From positions 62,001 to 126,000 of the forward strand of contig CAYMUR010000001.1 in the NCBI GenBank assembly GCA_964393615.1: DNA of 64,000 nt. Reading direction: 5' to 3'. Both the position numbers and the translations under genes were made by a program. Under the pieces are notes generated by a model. That model was given only the letters and a program-made list of their open reading frames with translations, was not told the origin of the DNA and did not search any database. This document shows positions 36,065 to 45,814 of the stretch, piece after piece (position 1 is the first letter of the stretch; each line of letters begins with the position of its first letter). Source of the DNA: CAYMUR01 sp964393615 (GTDB lineage Bacteria; Planctomycetota; Planctomycetia; Pirellulales; Pirellulaceae).

Positions 36065-36298
36065 TCAATAGGCAGTAAAAAATCTTGCGTTTGTACCGTC
36101 CCGTCCAATCTGCAAACGCACTGGACGACTACATTGGGGACAGTGGCCGACATAGGCCGTCTCATCAAAATTGACATAGACTCGTACATAACGGCCGCAA
36201 CAGGCAAAGTGGACACCCAAAAAACGCTTGCTGGGCCGCAAGGTACGACTCTCCTGACGTTCCGGGTCACTCGAAATGTCTAGTTGATCACCTGGCAT
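36065..36298 (-). CDS. small zinc-ribbon-like protein
   Basis: 77 aa. The conserved part FLGVHFACCGRYVRVYVNFD and GHCPQCSRPVRLQIGRDGTN has CC and CPxC pairs that could hold one zinc. I recognise it as a short planctomycete protein of unknown function. ATG 36298 is preceded by GAGGTG about 7 bases upstream. The open frame reaches 36442, but those residues lack conservation cues. It lies 228 bases upstream of the preceding minus-strand gene. Confidence 0.65.
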   Translation of the reverse strand: MPGDQLDISSDPERQESRTLRPSKRFLGVHFACCGRYVRVYVNFDETAYVGHCPQCSRPVRLQIGRDGTNARFFTAY

Positions 36299-36710
36299 GC
36301 CTGCACCTCGCCAACCGTACTTACACCTATCATCCCTACCAACATCGGCTGACACAACACGACAGCTTGATGGGGCTAGCAGTGTTGACAAATGGCCGTC
36401 TTTTATCTGTCGACTGTTTGCCCAGGTACATGGACAAGTCATTGATCAACGCTTAGACTGGGATTGTTAAAATCGTCGTCAAATGGCGATACAAATTATG
36501 CGCTGCCCGACCTATTTTTGCGCTGCCCGACACAAGAATCGCGGGTTGATTTCAGAATGCCAACCAACGGGGCAGGGGGGGCATCAGCCCGCGTCACCAC
36601 CACCGATACGTTGAAACGGGAGCATACGTTCTTAGCACTGCATATCAGCTCAAGACCGACTCTTCCAAAAGAATTAATCTTTTTCCACTCGTTCCATTTT
36701 CGAGACTCCC
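36299..36710. other. spacer between the small zinc-ribbon gene and mqnE
   Basis: No gene seen. TGCGCTGCCCGAC occurs twice (36499-36511 and 36519-36531), a 20-bp period. Promoters of the two divergent flanking genes must be here. Confidence 0.4.
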
Positions 36711-37850
36711 ATGTCCACTCATAAGCCAGATTTCCACACCATTGCTCAAAAGGTCGAAGAAGGGGAACGGCTCACTCCTGCCGACGGTTTGCGTCTTTAC
36801 GATCCTGACATTCCCTTAAATGATCTGGGAAATCTGGCAAATCTAGTGCGCGAGCGCAAAAATGGCAATCTGGCATATTTCAACCTAAATACACATCTCA
36901 ACCCAACCAATGTGTGTGTCTATCGTTGTACCTTTTGCGCTTTCCGTTCGGACTTACGTGCGGCCAAAGGCTACACAATGAACGACGAGCAGATACTGGC
37001 ACGCGGGCAAGAATCGCTAGACAACGGCTGTACTGAGATGCACATCGTAGGTGGATTGCACCATCAAAAAGGTTACGATTGGTACGTGCATCTAGTTCGT
37101 ATCCTCCATAATGCCTACCCACAATTGCATTTGAAAGCTTGGACTGCTGTCGAGATCAACTGGTTCCAGTTCCTCACGAAAAAACCGGTTCGAGCCATCC
37201 TGGAAGAACTTCGAGACGCGGGACTGGGTAGCATGCCGGGTGGGGGTGCCGAGATCTTTCACCCCGAAGTGCGTCACCAGATCTGTGAACACAAAGCAGA
37301 TTCGCGAAGTTGGTTCGAGATCCACCGCACCGCACACGAACTGGGACTACGTACCAATTGTACAATGCTGTACGGACACATTGAAAAACCATATCACCGC
37401 ATTGATCACTTGGTACGACTAAGAGAATTACAAGACGAAACAAATGGTTTCCAGACCTTCATTCCCCTGGCATTTCACCCCGAGAATACAGGGCTGTCCC
37501 ATCTCAAAAAACCGTCTGCACTAGACGATCTGCGTACGATGGCGATTTCCCGTTTGATGTTGGACAATGTACCCCACATCAAAGCATACTGGATCATGCT
37601 AGGCATCGGCACGGCACAAACGGCACTGAGTTACGGTGCTGACGATTTAGACGGTACCGTCCGACACGAACTCATTTATCACGACGCTGGCGCGACAACA
37701 CCGGAAATCCTCTCTGTCGAAAAGATCCGCTGTCTGATCTCCGAGGCAGGTCGCGAACCAGTAGAACGTGACACGCTTTACCGCCGTGTAATTCGCGACG
37801 AAAATGACCACTGCCGCTGGGAGGTGGAAGAGCCGTTAAACGCTCTTTGA
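36711..37850 (+). CDS. mqnE: aminofutalosine synthase (radical SAM)
   Basis: 379 aa. Radical SAM enzyme that joins chorismate-derived 3-[(1-carboxyvinyl)oxy]benzoate to adenosine, the first committed part of the futalosine menaquinone route. The cluster motif CVYRCTFC (CxxxCxxC) sits at about residues 69-76, followed by GGGAEIFHPEVRHQIC and HIEKPYHRIDHLVRLRELQD, both typical for MqnE rather than MqnC. The other mqn genes are not in this window. It supports a menaquinone-using respiratory chain. Confidence 0.92.
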   Translation: MSTHKPDFHTIAQKVEEGERLTPADGLRLYDPDIPLNDLGNLANLVRERKNGNLAYFNLNTHLNPTNVCVYRCTFCAFRSDLRAAKGYTMNDEQILARGQESLDNGCTEMHIVGGLHHQKGYDWYVHLVRILHNAYPQLHLKAWTAVEINWFQFLTKKPVRAILEELRDAGLGSMPGGGAEIFHPEVRHQICEHKADSRSWFEIHRTAHELGLRTNCTMLYGHIEKPYHRIDHLVRLRELQDETNGFQTFIPLAFHPENTGLSHLKKPSALDDLRTMAISRLMLDNVPHIKAYWIMLGIGTAQTALSYGADDLDGTVRHELIYHDAGATTPEILSVEKIRCLISEAGREPVERDTLYRRVIRDENDHCRWEVEEPLNAL

Positions 37851-38198
37851 CGCTACCAGGAAGGTACGCCATGATTGCATCTTGAATCTGACGCGAAAAA
37901 AGCCCGTCCAAGTTCACGGACAACCGGCGTTTTGCCTGCTAGCGGGCCGTTTTTTCTGAGTTACACCTCTGATGGTGCTATCAACCATCTACCAGCTTAT
38001 CGCAATCATTTTGAGACGCTTGTTTCCAACACCGGGTACAAAAGCCGACCAAACTGAACTGGACCTTCCATTCAACTTTTGCGAAACTCCGCTCCACTTT
38101 TCCACGGTTTAGTCCTGTTCTGGTTTAATTTCTATTTTCCGGGTCGAGACTAACCTTCATTCTCTTGTCAACGAAATGCTCTGTTAGGAGGCGTCCCC
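37851..38198. other. spacer between mqnE and a small secreted protein
   Basis: No gene seen. It contains a terminator-like sequence at 37895-37955 and, before 38199, the ribosome site TAGGAGG. Confidence 0.45.
37895..37955 (+). terminator. possible terminator after mqnE
   Basis: AAAAAAGCCCG (37895-37905) can pair with CGGGCCGTTTTTT (37943-37955). The inner part also holds a GTCC/GGAC hairpin. The A-run and T-run suggest a bidirectional intrinsic terminator, although the outer loop is long. Confidence 0.5.
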
Positions 38199-38615
38199 AT
38201 GCATCGCGCGCTTCAATTGGCTTGTATCCTCATGGTACTAACTATTCCCAGCTTGGCATCTGCCCAGCAGAAAAAATCTTTCTTGAAAATACCACGACTT
38301 AAGTCCTTCAAACAAAAGTCGGGCTCCCAGTTGTCACTACCACGCATTGGTGGCAAAAAATCAGACCGGGCCCTGGGCAAACGGATCACCAAAGGCCCTA
38401 AAAAAGTTCTGACCAAGACCAAGGACGTAATAACACCCTGGAAATCCAATGCCAGGAAAAGCACCCGCCTACGTTCAAGTCGTGAAAGCCGCCTGGCACT
38501 CAGATCCAACAAGAATCGTTGGAAGCCGCTTTCTCGCTGGCGTGGTAGCGGCGCGAACCGCGACCGGCCAACAACGCCCCAAGAGTTTATCGCCAGGCGA
38601 CAACCAGAATTTTAG
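38199..38615 (+). CDS. small secreted, very basic protein
   Basis: 138 aa. The signal peptide LACILMVLTIPSLASA precedes QQKK. The mature ~115 residues are extremely rich in Lys, Arg and Ser (KKSDRALGKRITKGPKKVLT, then SNARKSTRLRSSRESR), with few acidic residues and no Cys, so it is likely disordered. A strong AGGAGG lies 8 bases upstream of the ATG. I know no family. It may bind acidic envelope polymers or nucleic acid, but this is guessed from charge only. selB follows after 57 bases. Confidence 0.65.
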   Translation: MHRALQLACILMVLTIPSLASAQQKKSFLKIPRLKSFKQKSGSQLSLPRIGGKKSDRALGKRITKGPKKVLTKTKDVITPWKSNARKSTRLRSSRESRLALRSNKNRWKPLSRWRGSGANRDRPTTPQEFIARRQPEF

Positions 38616-38672
38616 TCACAGGTCACTCGCCCCGGCTGTTGCACCGGCCCGTTGCCTCTACAATAACCTTCT

Positions 38673-40592
38673 ATGGCAACGGATTTAATACTTGGTACAG
38701 CTGGTCATATTGACCATGGCAAGACCTCGCTCATCGGGGCTCTGACAGGTACCGATACGGACCGGTTGCCCGATGAAAAACGGCGTGGAATCACTATCGA
38801 TCTCGGATTCGCTGAACTGGAATTAGGACCATTTCGGCTGGGGATTGTCGATGTGCCGGGTCACGAGCGGTTTGTCCGCAACATGCTCGCTGGTGCAACC
38901 GGTACGGATCTGGCCTTACTTGTCGTGGCGGCAGACGATTCGGTCAAGCCCCAAACTCGCGAACACCTGGAAATTCTACGACTGCTGGACATCACGACCG
39001 GTGTGATTGCGCTAACGAAGTGTGATCTGGCAGATCCTGACTGGATGGACCTCGTTGAGGAAGAAATTCAAGAATTGGTCCAGGGAACTTTTCTAGAACA
39101 AGCAGCGATCATTCGAACCAGCACCGTCACACAAGATGGCATTGCAGAGTTACGAGACGCTTTACTTTGCGCGGCGACCCAGGCGGCACAGGAATACCCC
39201 GCTGAGCACAACTCCGCTCCGCTACGTATGGCAATCGACCGCACCTTTACGATCACCGGACATGGGACGGTAGTAACCGGTAGCGTGAGTAGCGGCGTGG
39301 CTAATCTAGGTGATGGATTAATGCTCGAGCCTGGTGCCATTCCAGTTCGTGTCCGTGGATTGCAAAATCACGATCGCACTGTCAACACTGTACGACGAGG
39401 GCAACGTGCGGCAGTTAACCTTGTCGGTGTCCATCATCGGCAAGTAAAGCGTGGCCACGAGTTGACAACACCTGGCCAACTGAAGCCCAGCAAACTATTA
39501 ACAACCAACCTAACACTTCTTCCCTCTGCACCTCGACCTCTCAAAAACCGGTCACAAATCCGATTGCATGTGGGAACTGCGGAAGTTCTTGCCAGGGTCC
39601 ATCTACTAGGAACAGAATTACTGGAGCCAGGAGGCAAATCGTCAGCTCAGCTTTATCTCTCTGAACCATGTGTGACTTCGTGGTCACAGCCTTTCATTGT
39701 CCGCAGCGAGTCACCGATGATCACGATTGGCGGAGGCCAGGTGTTAGCACCACATGCTGAACCGATCAGGCGGCCCGACGAGAAAATCCTGAAAATGCTT
39801 GACAACCTCGCGGAGCGTAACGAACTGGTTCGTGCTGCTGCCTGCGTGTTCTTCATTGGAGTGCGTCCATGGCAACCCGAAGACCTGGCGTTCGAAGCAG
39901 GAATCAAGGACCCGCAAACGATCTTTCAACAGATCTTAGACCAGGGTGATTTGGTCGAATTCGAGTTATCACCAACCAGGCAAATATGTCTTCATCGAGA
40001 AGTTGTCAGCCAACTCGAAGAGCGAATTGAGGCCACCTTGCGAAAACTGCATGCTGAGTTCACACGGCGGTCCAAATTTGAACAAGCGACAATTCTTAAC
40101 CGGCTTGCCTATCTCGACAACGAAGCATTAATCGCATTAATCATAGAACGCATGCGTAAAACAGGTCGCCTGCTGGTGACACCACACGGCATATCCCTGG
40201 TCGGATGCGGCCCACACCTGTCCCAAAATGAAAAGAAACTTCACGCTCAACTAGTAGAGCAATTTCGCAAATCAGGATTGCAGCCTCCATCGGCCAAAGA
40301 GTGCCAGCAATCCGCTGGGACATTAAGCAAATCAGTACCTGATCTCATCGCATTAGCCGTTGCTGATGGAGAGTTGGTGGAGATCTCTCGCGACATGTAC
40401 ATTCATGCCGATGTTTTTGGGCAACTCCTGGAGACGTTAAAGCGTAAACTGGCAGATGGCCATGGAATCACCATCAGTAACATGCGAGAAACCCTGGAAA
40501 CCACCAGGAAATTTGCGGTACCCTTGGCCGAATATCTGGATCGTACCGGTTTTACTCGTCGTGAAGGAGATTTACGCGTTTTGGTCAAGTGA
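38673..40592 (+). CDS. selB: selenocysteine-specific elongation factor SelB
   Basis: 639 aa, normal length. It delivers Sec-tRNA to UGA codons followed by a SECIS hairpin. G1 GTAGHIDHGKTSLIGALTG, the switch region RGITIDLGF, G3 DVPGHE and G4 TKCDL show a functional GTPase. Domain II TITGHGTVVTGSV and the SelB-specific domain III follow, and the C-terminal ~260 residues form the winged-helix domain IV that binds the SECIS. selA follows 317 bases downstream, so Sec decoding is encoded here; tRNA-Sec and selD are not in the window. Confidence 0.95.
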   Translation: MATDLILGTAGHIDHGKTSLIGALTGTDTDRLPDEKRRGITIDLGFAELELGPFRLGIVDVPGHERFVRNMLAGATGTDLALLVVAADDSVKPQTREHLEILRLLDITTGVIALTKCDLADPDWMDLVEEEIQELVQGTFLEQAAIIRTSTVTQDGIAELRDALLCAATQAAQEYPAEHNSAPLRMAIDRTFTITGHGTVVTGSVSSGVANLGDGLMLEPGAIPVRVRGLQNHDRTVNTVRRGQRAAVNLVGVHHRQVKRGHELTTPGQLKPSKLLTTNLTLLPSAPRPLKNRSQIRLHVGTAEVLARVHLLGTELLEPGGKSSAQLYLSEPCVTSWSQPFIVRSESPMITIGGGQVLAPHAEPIRRPDEKILKMLDNLAERNELVRAAACVFFIGVRPWQPEDLAFEAGIKDPQTIFQQILDQGDLVEFELSPTRQICLHREVVSQLEERIEATLRKLHAEFTRRSKFEQATILNRLAYLDNEALIALIIERMRKTGRLLVTPHGISLVGCGPHLSQNEKKLHAQLVEQFRKSGLQPPSAKECQQSAGTLSKSVPDLIALAVADGELVEISRDMYIHADVFGQLLETLKRKLADGHGITISNMRETLETTRKFAVPLAEYLDRTGFTRREGDLRVLVK

Positions 40593-40909
40593 TTGGTAAA
40601 TGCCACGTCTCGGACTCTGGGACCAGGATTAAGGAGATAGGCAAAGGATTTCATCCACCCGACTGTCATGCAGGCCTGTCCCCGAGGATTTTTACAGGTG
40701 TGCAAAATGCTACAATGGATTACCTACCGAATGCGTAAAAACACCACTACAAGATGCCATACCCTATTTGCCCTACGGCAAAAGTTCGCTCTCCTGGCGG
40801 TGTTCCACAAATCTAGAAACAGAATAAAATTTTGGACAAGGCTTTCACGCTTTTGTTATAAAAGTCCGCTAACCAAGTGAGCAACGTCACAGATCATAAG
40901 AGGACTGAG
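40593..40909. other. spacer between selB and selA
   Basis: I searched for tRNA-Sec here by eye and found no acceptor/T-arm pair. No gene is seen. AAGAGGA is the ribosome site of selA. Confidence 0.45.
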
Positions 40910-42328
40910 ATGCCGCCTAGTATTTTACGCAACATTCCCTCCGTGAACGAACTTTTGGATAGCCAACCACTTAAGAGACTCTCACATTCTGTAAGTCGCA
41001 GCGTGGTGGTGTCGGGAGTTCGCACCTTTCTTGACAAATTGCGAGATGAGGCCCGCACAGCAGCTTCGGATATCTCATTGCCGGTTGGATCCGAACTGGC
41101 CGAACGCATTGCCAGCTGGATTCTGGCAACCGAAAAACCCCCTTTACGTTCCGTCATCAATGCTACCGGAATTTTGTTGCATACTGGCTTGGGGCGTGCT
41201 CCCTTGCCTCGTGAAGCGTTAGCGGACATCGAAGAACTGGCTCATGGTTATTGCAGTCTGGAAGTCAATCTAGATTCAGGCGAACGGTCGCAACGCAATG
41301 TGGCCGTCGAAAAACTACTGCATGATTTAACAGGTGCCGAAGCGGCCCTGGTAGTTAACAACAATGCAGGTGCAACGCTTTTGACTCTGGCTGCCCTGGC
41401 CGCTGAATCAGAAGTCATCGTTTCTCGCGGGGAACTGGTTGAAATCGGCGGTAGCTATCGTTTACCGGACGTCATGCAGGCCAGCGGAGCTCGTCTACGT
41501 GAAGTCGGTACAACCAACAAAACGCATTACGCCGATTACGAACTTGCGGTCGGACCGGATACCGCAGCTGTGCTCAAAGTTCATTCCAGTAACTATGCCA
41601 TTGTTGGTTTTACGGAAGAAGTCCCAATTGACAAATTAGCAGCGTTGGCACACCAGCAACGTTTGGTAGCCATTCACGATATCGGCTCGGGGTCCCTGAT
41701 TGACTTCAGCCGTTATGGTCTGAGCGGCGAACCATTGGCATCGGAAAGTCTCCAGGCTGGCGCTGACGTCGTCCTGTTCAGCGGTGACAAACTGTTAGGA
41801 GGGCCACAGTGTGGCATCATACTAGGACGCAAATCTCTGATTCAACAAATCCAAAACCATCCTCTGGCAAGGGCATTTCGCGTCGGCAAGCTCACGTTGG
41901 CTGCTTTAGCGGCAACATTACGGCTGTACCGCGACCCTGATATGGCCGAGCAGTCCATCCCGCTACTATCACTACTCAGCACTAGCCTGGAAAATCTGAA
42001 ACTCCGTGCAGAACGATTAAGCCCTCAACTGAATGCGGCAGAGGTCATTGAGTCTGCCGAGCCACTAGAAAACGTGACGTTTCTTGGGGGGGGCTCCGTT
42101 CCTGCACAACAGATTCCCACTTGGTGCGTAGCATTAAAACCTGCCACTGGAAATATCAATCAACTGGCACAACGGTTACGGAGTGGATCACCATCCATCT
42201 TCGGCCGTGTCCAACAGGATCTATTACTGCTCGACCTGCGAACTGTTTTTCCGGGACAGGACCCACAAATCGTACAGCGGATTCACGACATCCGGAGTGA
42301 AGAAAAACAACCGGCAGCCGTATCCTAA
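40910..42328 (+). CDS. selA: L-seryl-tRNA(Sec) selenium transferase SelA
   Basis: 472 aa PLP enzyme converting Ser-tRNA(Sec) to Sec-tRNA(Sec) with selenophosphate. The PLP-lysine motif FSGDKLLGGPQCGII and the upstream LRSVINATGILLHTGLGRAP segment are characteristic, as is HDIGSGSLIDF. It forms a decamer in known homologues. ATG 40910 has GAGGA 5 bases upstream and is preferred over GTG 40877. Same direction as selB. Confidence 0.95.
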   Translation: MPPSILRNIPSVNELLDSQPLKRLSHSVSRSVVVSGVRTFLDKLRDEARTAASDISLPVGSELAERIASWILATEKPPLRSVINATGILLHTGLGRAPLPREALADIEELAHGYCSLEVNLDSGERSQRNVAVEKLLHDLTGAEAALVVNNNAGATLLTLAALAAESEVIVSRGELVEIGGSYRLPDVMQASGARLREVGTTNKTHYADYELAVGPDTAAVLKVHSSNYAIVGFTEEVPIDKLAALAHQQRLVAIHDIGSGSLIDFSRYGLSGEPLASESLQAGADVVLFSGDKLLGGPQCGIILGRKSLIQQIQNHPLARAFRVGKLTLAALAATLRLYRDPDMAEQSIPLLSLLSTSLENLKLRAERLSPQLNAAEVIESAEPLENVTFLGGGSVPAQQIPTWCVALKPATGNINQLAQRLRSGSPSIFGRVQQDLLLLDLRTVFPGQDPQIVQRIHDIRSEEKQPAAVS

Positions 42329-42609
42329 TGTCCTTTTGCAGAAACCGTCTCAACCTGGCATTGTAGCACCGACCCAGTTAACTGGATCGATTAACAACGT
42401 CCTGGAACCTGGACACCAACCTGCAAATCACAGATTCTATGCTGCATTTTCCCACTGCATTGGCCATCTTGGCTGTAACCCGCTTTCAGTACGGTATCCA
42501 TCAGACAAGTTGTCAATCGGCTCCATCTAGGTCATAATATCGGGTTACTCAGTTCCGGATATGGATTTTCCGCCAAACGTCAATTGACATGGATACTTTG
42601 GGGATTGCA

Positions 42610-44094
42610 ATGGACGACAGAATCAAAACCCAGGGCATTACGTTCGACGATGTACTGCTTGAGCCGCGTTATAGTGGTTTCGTACCCTCTGAGGTCGAGG
42701 TATCTACCCAATTAACCCAAAGTATTTCCCTGAATATTCCGCTTATTAGTTCCCCTATGGACACGGTCACGGAAAGCGAAATGGCAATCGCACTGGCCCA
42801 GGAAGGCGGATTAGGTGTGATTCACAAAAACATGTCAATCACCAGCCAGACCGATCAAGTGGACAAAGTCAAACGAAGTGCAAACGGAATCATTATCGAT
42901 CCAGTAACGCTACCACCGAATGCAACAATAGCACAGGCACGAAGCTTGATGGATCAACACAATGTGTCTGGTATTCCGATCACTCAATCTGACGGCAAGC
43001 TGGCAGGGATTCTTACGCGTCGCGACCTACGTTTTCTCGAATCACGCAGTCAGCCTGTTTCAGAAGTCATGACAAGAGAGAATTTGGTGACGACAAAGGG
43101 AACTTTAACGCTTGAAGAAGCTGAGAAAATTTTAACGGCTAAAAAGGTGGAGAAACTTTTGCTGGTTGACGAATCTTACAAATTAACTGGCTTGATCACG
43201 ATCAAAGACATCGACATGCTGAAACGTTTTCCGCATGCTTGCAAAGATAGGCAGGGACGGTTACGTGTTGGTGCAGCAGTCGGGGTCATGGATTTCGAGC
43301 GAGCTGAAAGCCTTCTTGGTAAAGAGGTTGATGTACTAGTAGTAGACAGTGCACACGGTCATTCAAAAAACGTTATTAACACCGTTAAGGAGATAAAAAA
43401 ACAGTGGGACATTGATGTCATTGCTGGCAATATCGCAACCAGCGATGGTTGTCGTGATTTGATTTCGGCTGGAGCTGATGCCATTAAAGTTGGCATCGGC
43501 CCGGGATCGATCTGCACGACACGGGTGATTTCCGGTGTCGGCATGCCACAAGTCACAGCCATCATGCAGGCAGCGCGGGTTGCGAACCAAAGTGGCATCC
43601 CTTTGATTGCCGACGGTGGAATTCGATTTTCGGGTGACATCACAAAAGCGATCGCCGCTGGTGCACATGTCGCCATGGTGGGAGGACTATTCGCCGGGTT
43701 GGCGGAAAGTCCTGGGGAACAAATCCTGTATCAAGGTCGCACGTTTAAAGTGTACCGTGGAATGGGATCCCTGGGAGCCATGGTACAAGGGTCTAGTGAA
43801 CGATATCGTCAAACTGGTTTAGAGAAACAAGCAGGAAAACTTGTCCCCGAAGGAGTCGAGGGAAGAGTTCCGTTCAAGGGTCATTTGGGACCTTTTGTGT
43901 ATCAACTTGTCGGCGGTTTGAAAGCCGGCATGGGATATTGCGGAACGCCAACTATTCAACAATTGCGAACGGAATCGCGATTCGTACAGGTTTCAGCAGC
44001 TACGGTTAGAGAAAGTCATCCTCATGACATTTCCATTACGCAGGAAGCGCCAAACTATAGCCCTGAATTTTCAGGTTCGGGCAAAAACCACTAA
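42610..44094 (+). CDS. guaB: inosine-5'-monophosphate dehydrogenase
   Basis: 494 aa, normal. Oxidises IMP to XMP with NAD+, the committed step to GMP. ITFDDVLLEP opens the fold. Two CBS domains lie inside (about residues 95-205). The catalytic loop GPGSICTTR contains the active Cys, and the flap and monovalent-cation sites GMGSLGAM and E..G are present. ATG 42610 has GGGGA 6 bases upstream; ATG 42589 has none. The following gene's frame may overlap its 3' end by 71 bases. Confidence 0.96.
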   Translation: MDDRIKTQGITFDDVLLEPRYSGFVPSEVEVSTQLTQSISLNIPLISSPMDTVTESEMAIALAQEGGLGVIHKNMSITSQTDQVDKVKRSANGIIIDPVTLPPNATIAQARSLMDQHNVSGIPITQSDGKLAGILTRRDLRFLESRSQPVSEVMTRENLVTTKGTLTLEEAEKILTAKKVEKLLLVDESYKLTGLITIKDIDMLKRFPHACKDRQGRLRVGAAVGVMDFERAESLLGKEVDVLVVDSAHGHSKNVINTVKEIKKQWDIDVIAGNIATSDGCRDLISAGADAIKVGIGPGSICTTRVISGVGMPQVTAIMQAARVANQSGIPLIADGGIRFSGDITKAIAAGAHVAMVGGLFAGLAESPGEQILYQGRTFKVYRGMGSLGAMVQGSSERYRQTGLEKQAGKLVPEGVEGRVPFKGHLGPFVYQLVGGLKAGMGYCGTPTIQQLRTESRFVQVSAATVRESHPHDISITQEAPNYSPEFSGSGKNH

Positions 44095-45814
44095 TTGGAA
44101 TATTACCGAGATCCAGTCGCGACCATGTCGCCGTCTTCTAAGATATCCTGAACCAACAAACCCTCTGTTTGCTTTTCTCGTGACCATGCTCTGCTGGGGA
44201 TGGGCCACCACTTCGACTGCTGTCGCCGACCCACAAAGCCCGTCAAGTAATCAAAGCCCATCAAGCAATCGGCCTGCTGCCGTGACGTCACACGTGTCGG
44301 AACAATGGTCACGGAGCACGAGACCAAAACATGTACTCCCGGCCGTAGTGGTGGGGAGTACCAACCAGCCGGCGAGACATTCTGATCATAGCCGACTGCA
44401 GTGGCGATCCTCGAGACAAGCTACGTTGGAATCGCCAGCGGATCTTCTCACGCCAGCCGAGAACACCTCCTCACTGGCCATCCAACAACCTGTTTTGCAA
44501 CCCATTCAACAACCTTTGCCTTTGCAACTCATTGATGTCTGGAGTCCTTTTGGAGAACGAGTGATCTTGACCTCTGGTAAACAGCCACTCGACCCATTTT
44601 CTGATCCTTTTGGTGACCAGCAAAACCAGATCTCACAAAATGAAGAATCCTTAGAAGACCTACTACAAGAGCTTGAAGAGAGTGAGAAAGAGAGCCCGGC
44701 GAACAACCCTAAAGATCTCGAGATTTTGAAAGAGCCAGGTGCTGAGAATAGCAACGACCTCGAGGTCTTAGAACAAGCACTACCAGCAGAACCTGCACTG
44801 GACGACAACCAGGACATTACCGACGACCAAATCCCCGAAGACAACCAGCAGCTCGAGAATACACTTCCTACAGATCCGGGCAACGTACTCGGTTCACCGA
44901 ATGAGTCACCTGCTGTCATTGAACCAGAAACCACTTCGCAATTTAACACTGGCCTCGAAGACGACGACGAGCAATTTCTCTCCGACGACAATGACGAGAA
45001 CAATACGGCGCCTTTCACGCAAGGCGGCGTTGAGAATTCCTTTGACGGAGACAACGCTGGGTTGCTATTTGAACAACCCGAAGAACAACCAAACAGTGTA
45101 CGAGTATACAACGACTGTGACTGTGCAAAAGCCGAACAGGATTGTGAGGATTCGTGGAAATTAATTCGCGAAAACGACATTACCCAAATTTCTCTGGATA
45201 TCACGCCGTCTTTCAACCCTAACGAGCAAGACAAAGCAGTACGTCTGAAAGAAAGAACAAGACGACTGGCACAGTCGAAAATACGGACCTGGAAAGATCG
45301 CAATGGAGAGGTAATCGCCGTCGGAAAGTTCCAAGATCTTCGCAACGGACGTGTGTTCATTGAGAACGAAACAAAATCTTCTTTGGAGATACTATTTTCG
45401 AGTCTCGGTAGCGATGACGCCTGTTTCGTTGCTGCCTGGTGGGGGATGCCGACGGAATGCCGACTAACTCATGAGCCGTTTGAGGATCGTGAATGGGTTC
45501 CACTTACCATGACCTGGAAAGCATCTGGCTTGTGCCACAAACCATTGTATTTTGAACAAATCCAAGTAGAACGTTATGGCCATTCTTTCGGTCCCGTTGC
45601 TCAGCCACTGATCTCAGCCGCCCACTTTTTCGGGCATGCTTTAATATTGCCTTATCAAATGGGAATCAGTCCTCCGAATGAGTGTGAATATGCCTTGGGC
45701 TACTATCGGCCAGGTAGCTGCTCTCCATATTTACTGTCACCGTTGCCACTGAGTGTTCGCGGCGCGTTACTCCAATCCGGCATTGCAGTCGGACTTGCCT
45801 TCGCCATTCCGTAG
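44024..45814 (+). CDS. large secreted planctomycete protein with acidic middle and Cys-rich segment
   Basis: 596 aa from ATG 44024, which overlaps guaB by 71 bases; the first later ATG is 44183, inside the signal region, so the true start is unsure. Hydrophobic LFAFLVTMLCWGWATTSTAVA (21 residues; key part FLVTMLCWGW) looks like a signal peptide with a long basic leader. Residues ~200-350 are strongly acidic and repetitive (Glu/Asp/Asn/Gln). Then DCDCAKAEQDCED, a conserved-looking RTRRLAQSKIRTWKDRNGEV domain, and a hydrophobic tail follow. The C-terminal half I recognise from Pirellulales proteins, function unknown. A strong terminator follows. Confidence 0.72.
   Translation: MTFPLRRKRQTIALNFQVRAKTTNWNITEIQSRPCRRLLRYPEPTNPLFAFLVTMLCWGWATTSTAVADPQSPSSNQSPSSNRPAAVTSHVSEQWSRSTRPKHVLPAVVVGSTNQPARHSDHSRLQWRSSRQATLESPADLLTPAENTSSLAIQQPVLQPIQQPLPLQLIDVWSPFGERVILTSGKQPLDPFSDPFGDQQNQISQNEESLEDLLQELEESEKESPANNPKDLEILKEPGAENSNDLEVLEQALPAEPALDDNQDITDDQIPEDNQQLENTLPTDPGNVLGSPNESPAVIEPETTSQFNTGLEDDDEQFLSDDNDENNTAPFTQGGVENSFDGDNAGLLFEQPEEQPNSVRVYNDCDCAKAEQDCEDSWKLIRENDITQISLDITPSFNPNEQDKAVRLKERTRRLAQSKIRTWKDRNGEVIAVGKFQDLRNGRVFIENETKSSLEILFSSLGSDDACFVAAWWGMPTECRLTHEPFEDREWVPLTMTWKASGLCHKPLYFEQIQVERYGHSFGPVAQPLISAAHFFGHALILPYQMGISPPNECEYALGYYRPGSCSPYLLSPLPLSVRGALLQSGIAVGLAFAIP

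Noticed and set aside
35866..36270. 134-codon minus-strand open frame
   Set aside because: Overlaps the zinc-ribbon-like gene in another frame; the latter has the conserved CC/CPxC pattern and this one has none.
40593..40909. tRNA-Sec between selB and selA
   Set aside because: No long acceptor stem, TTCA anticodon loop or T-arm found by eye on either strand.
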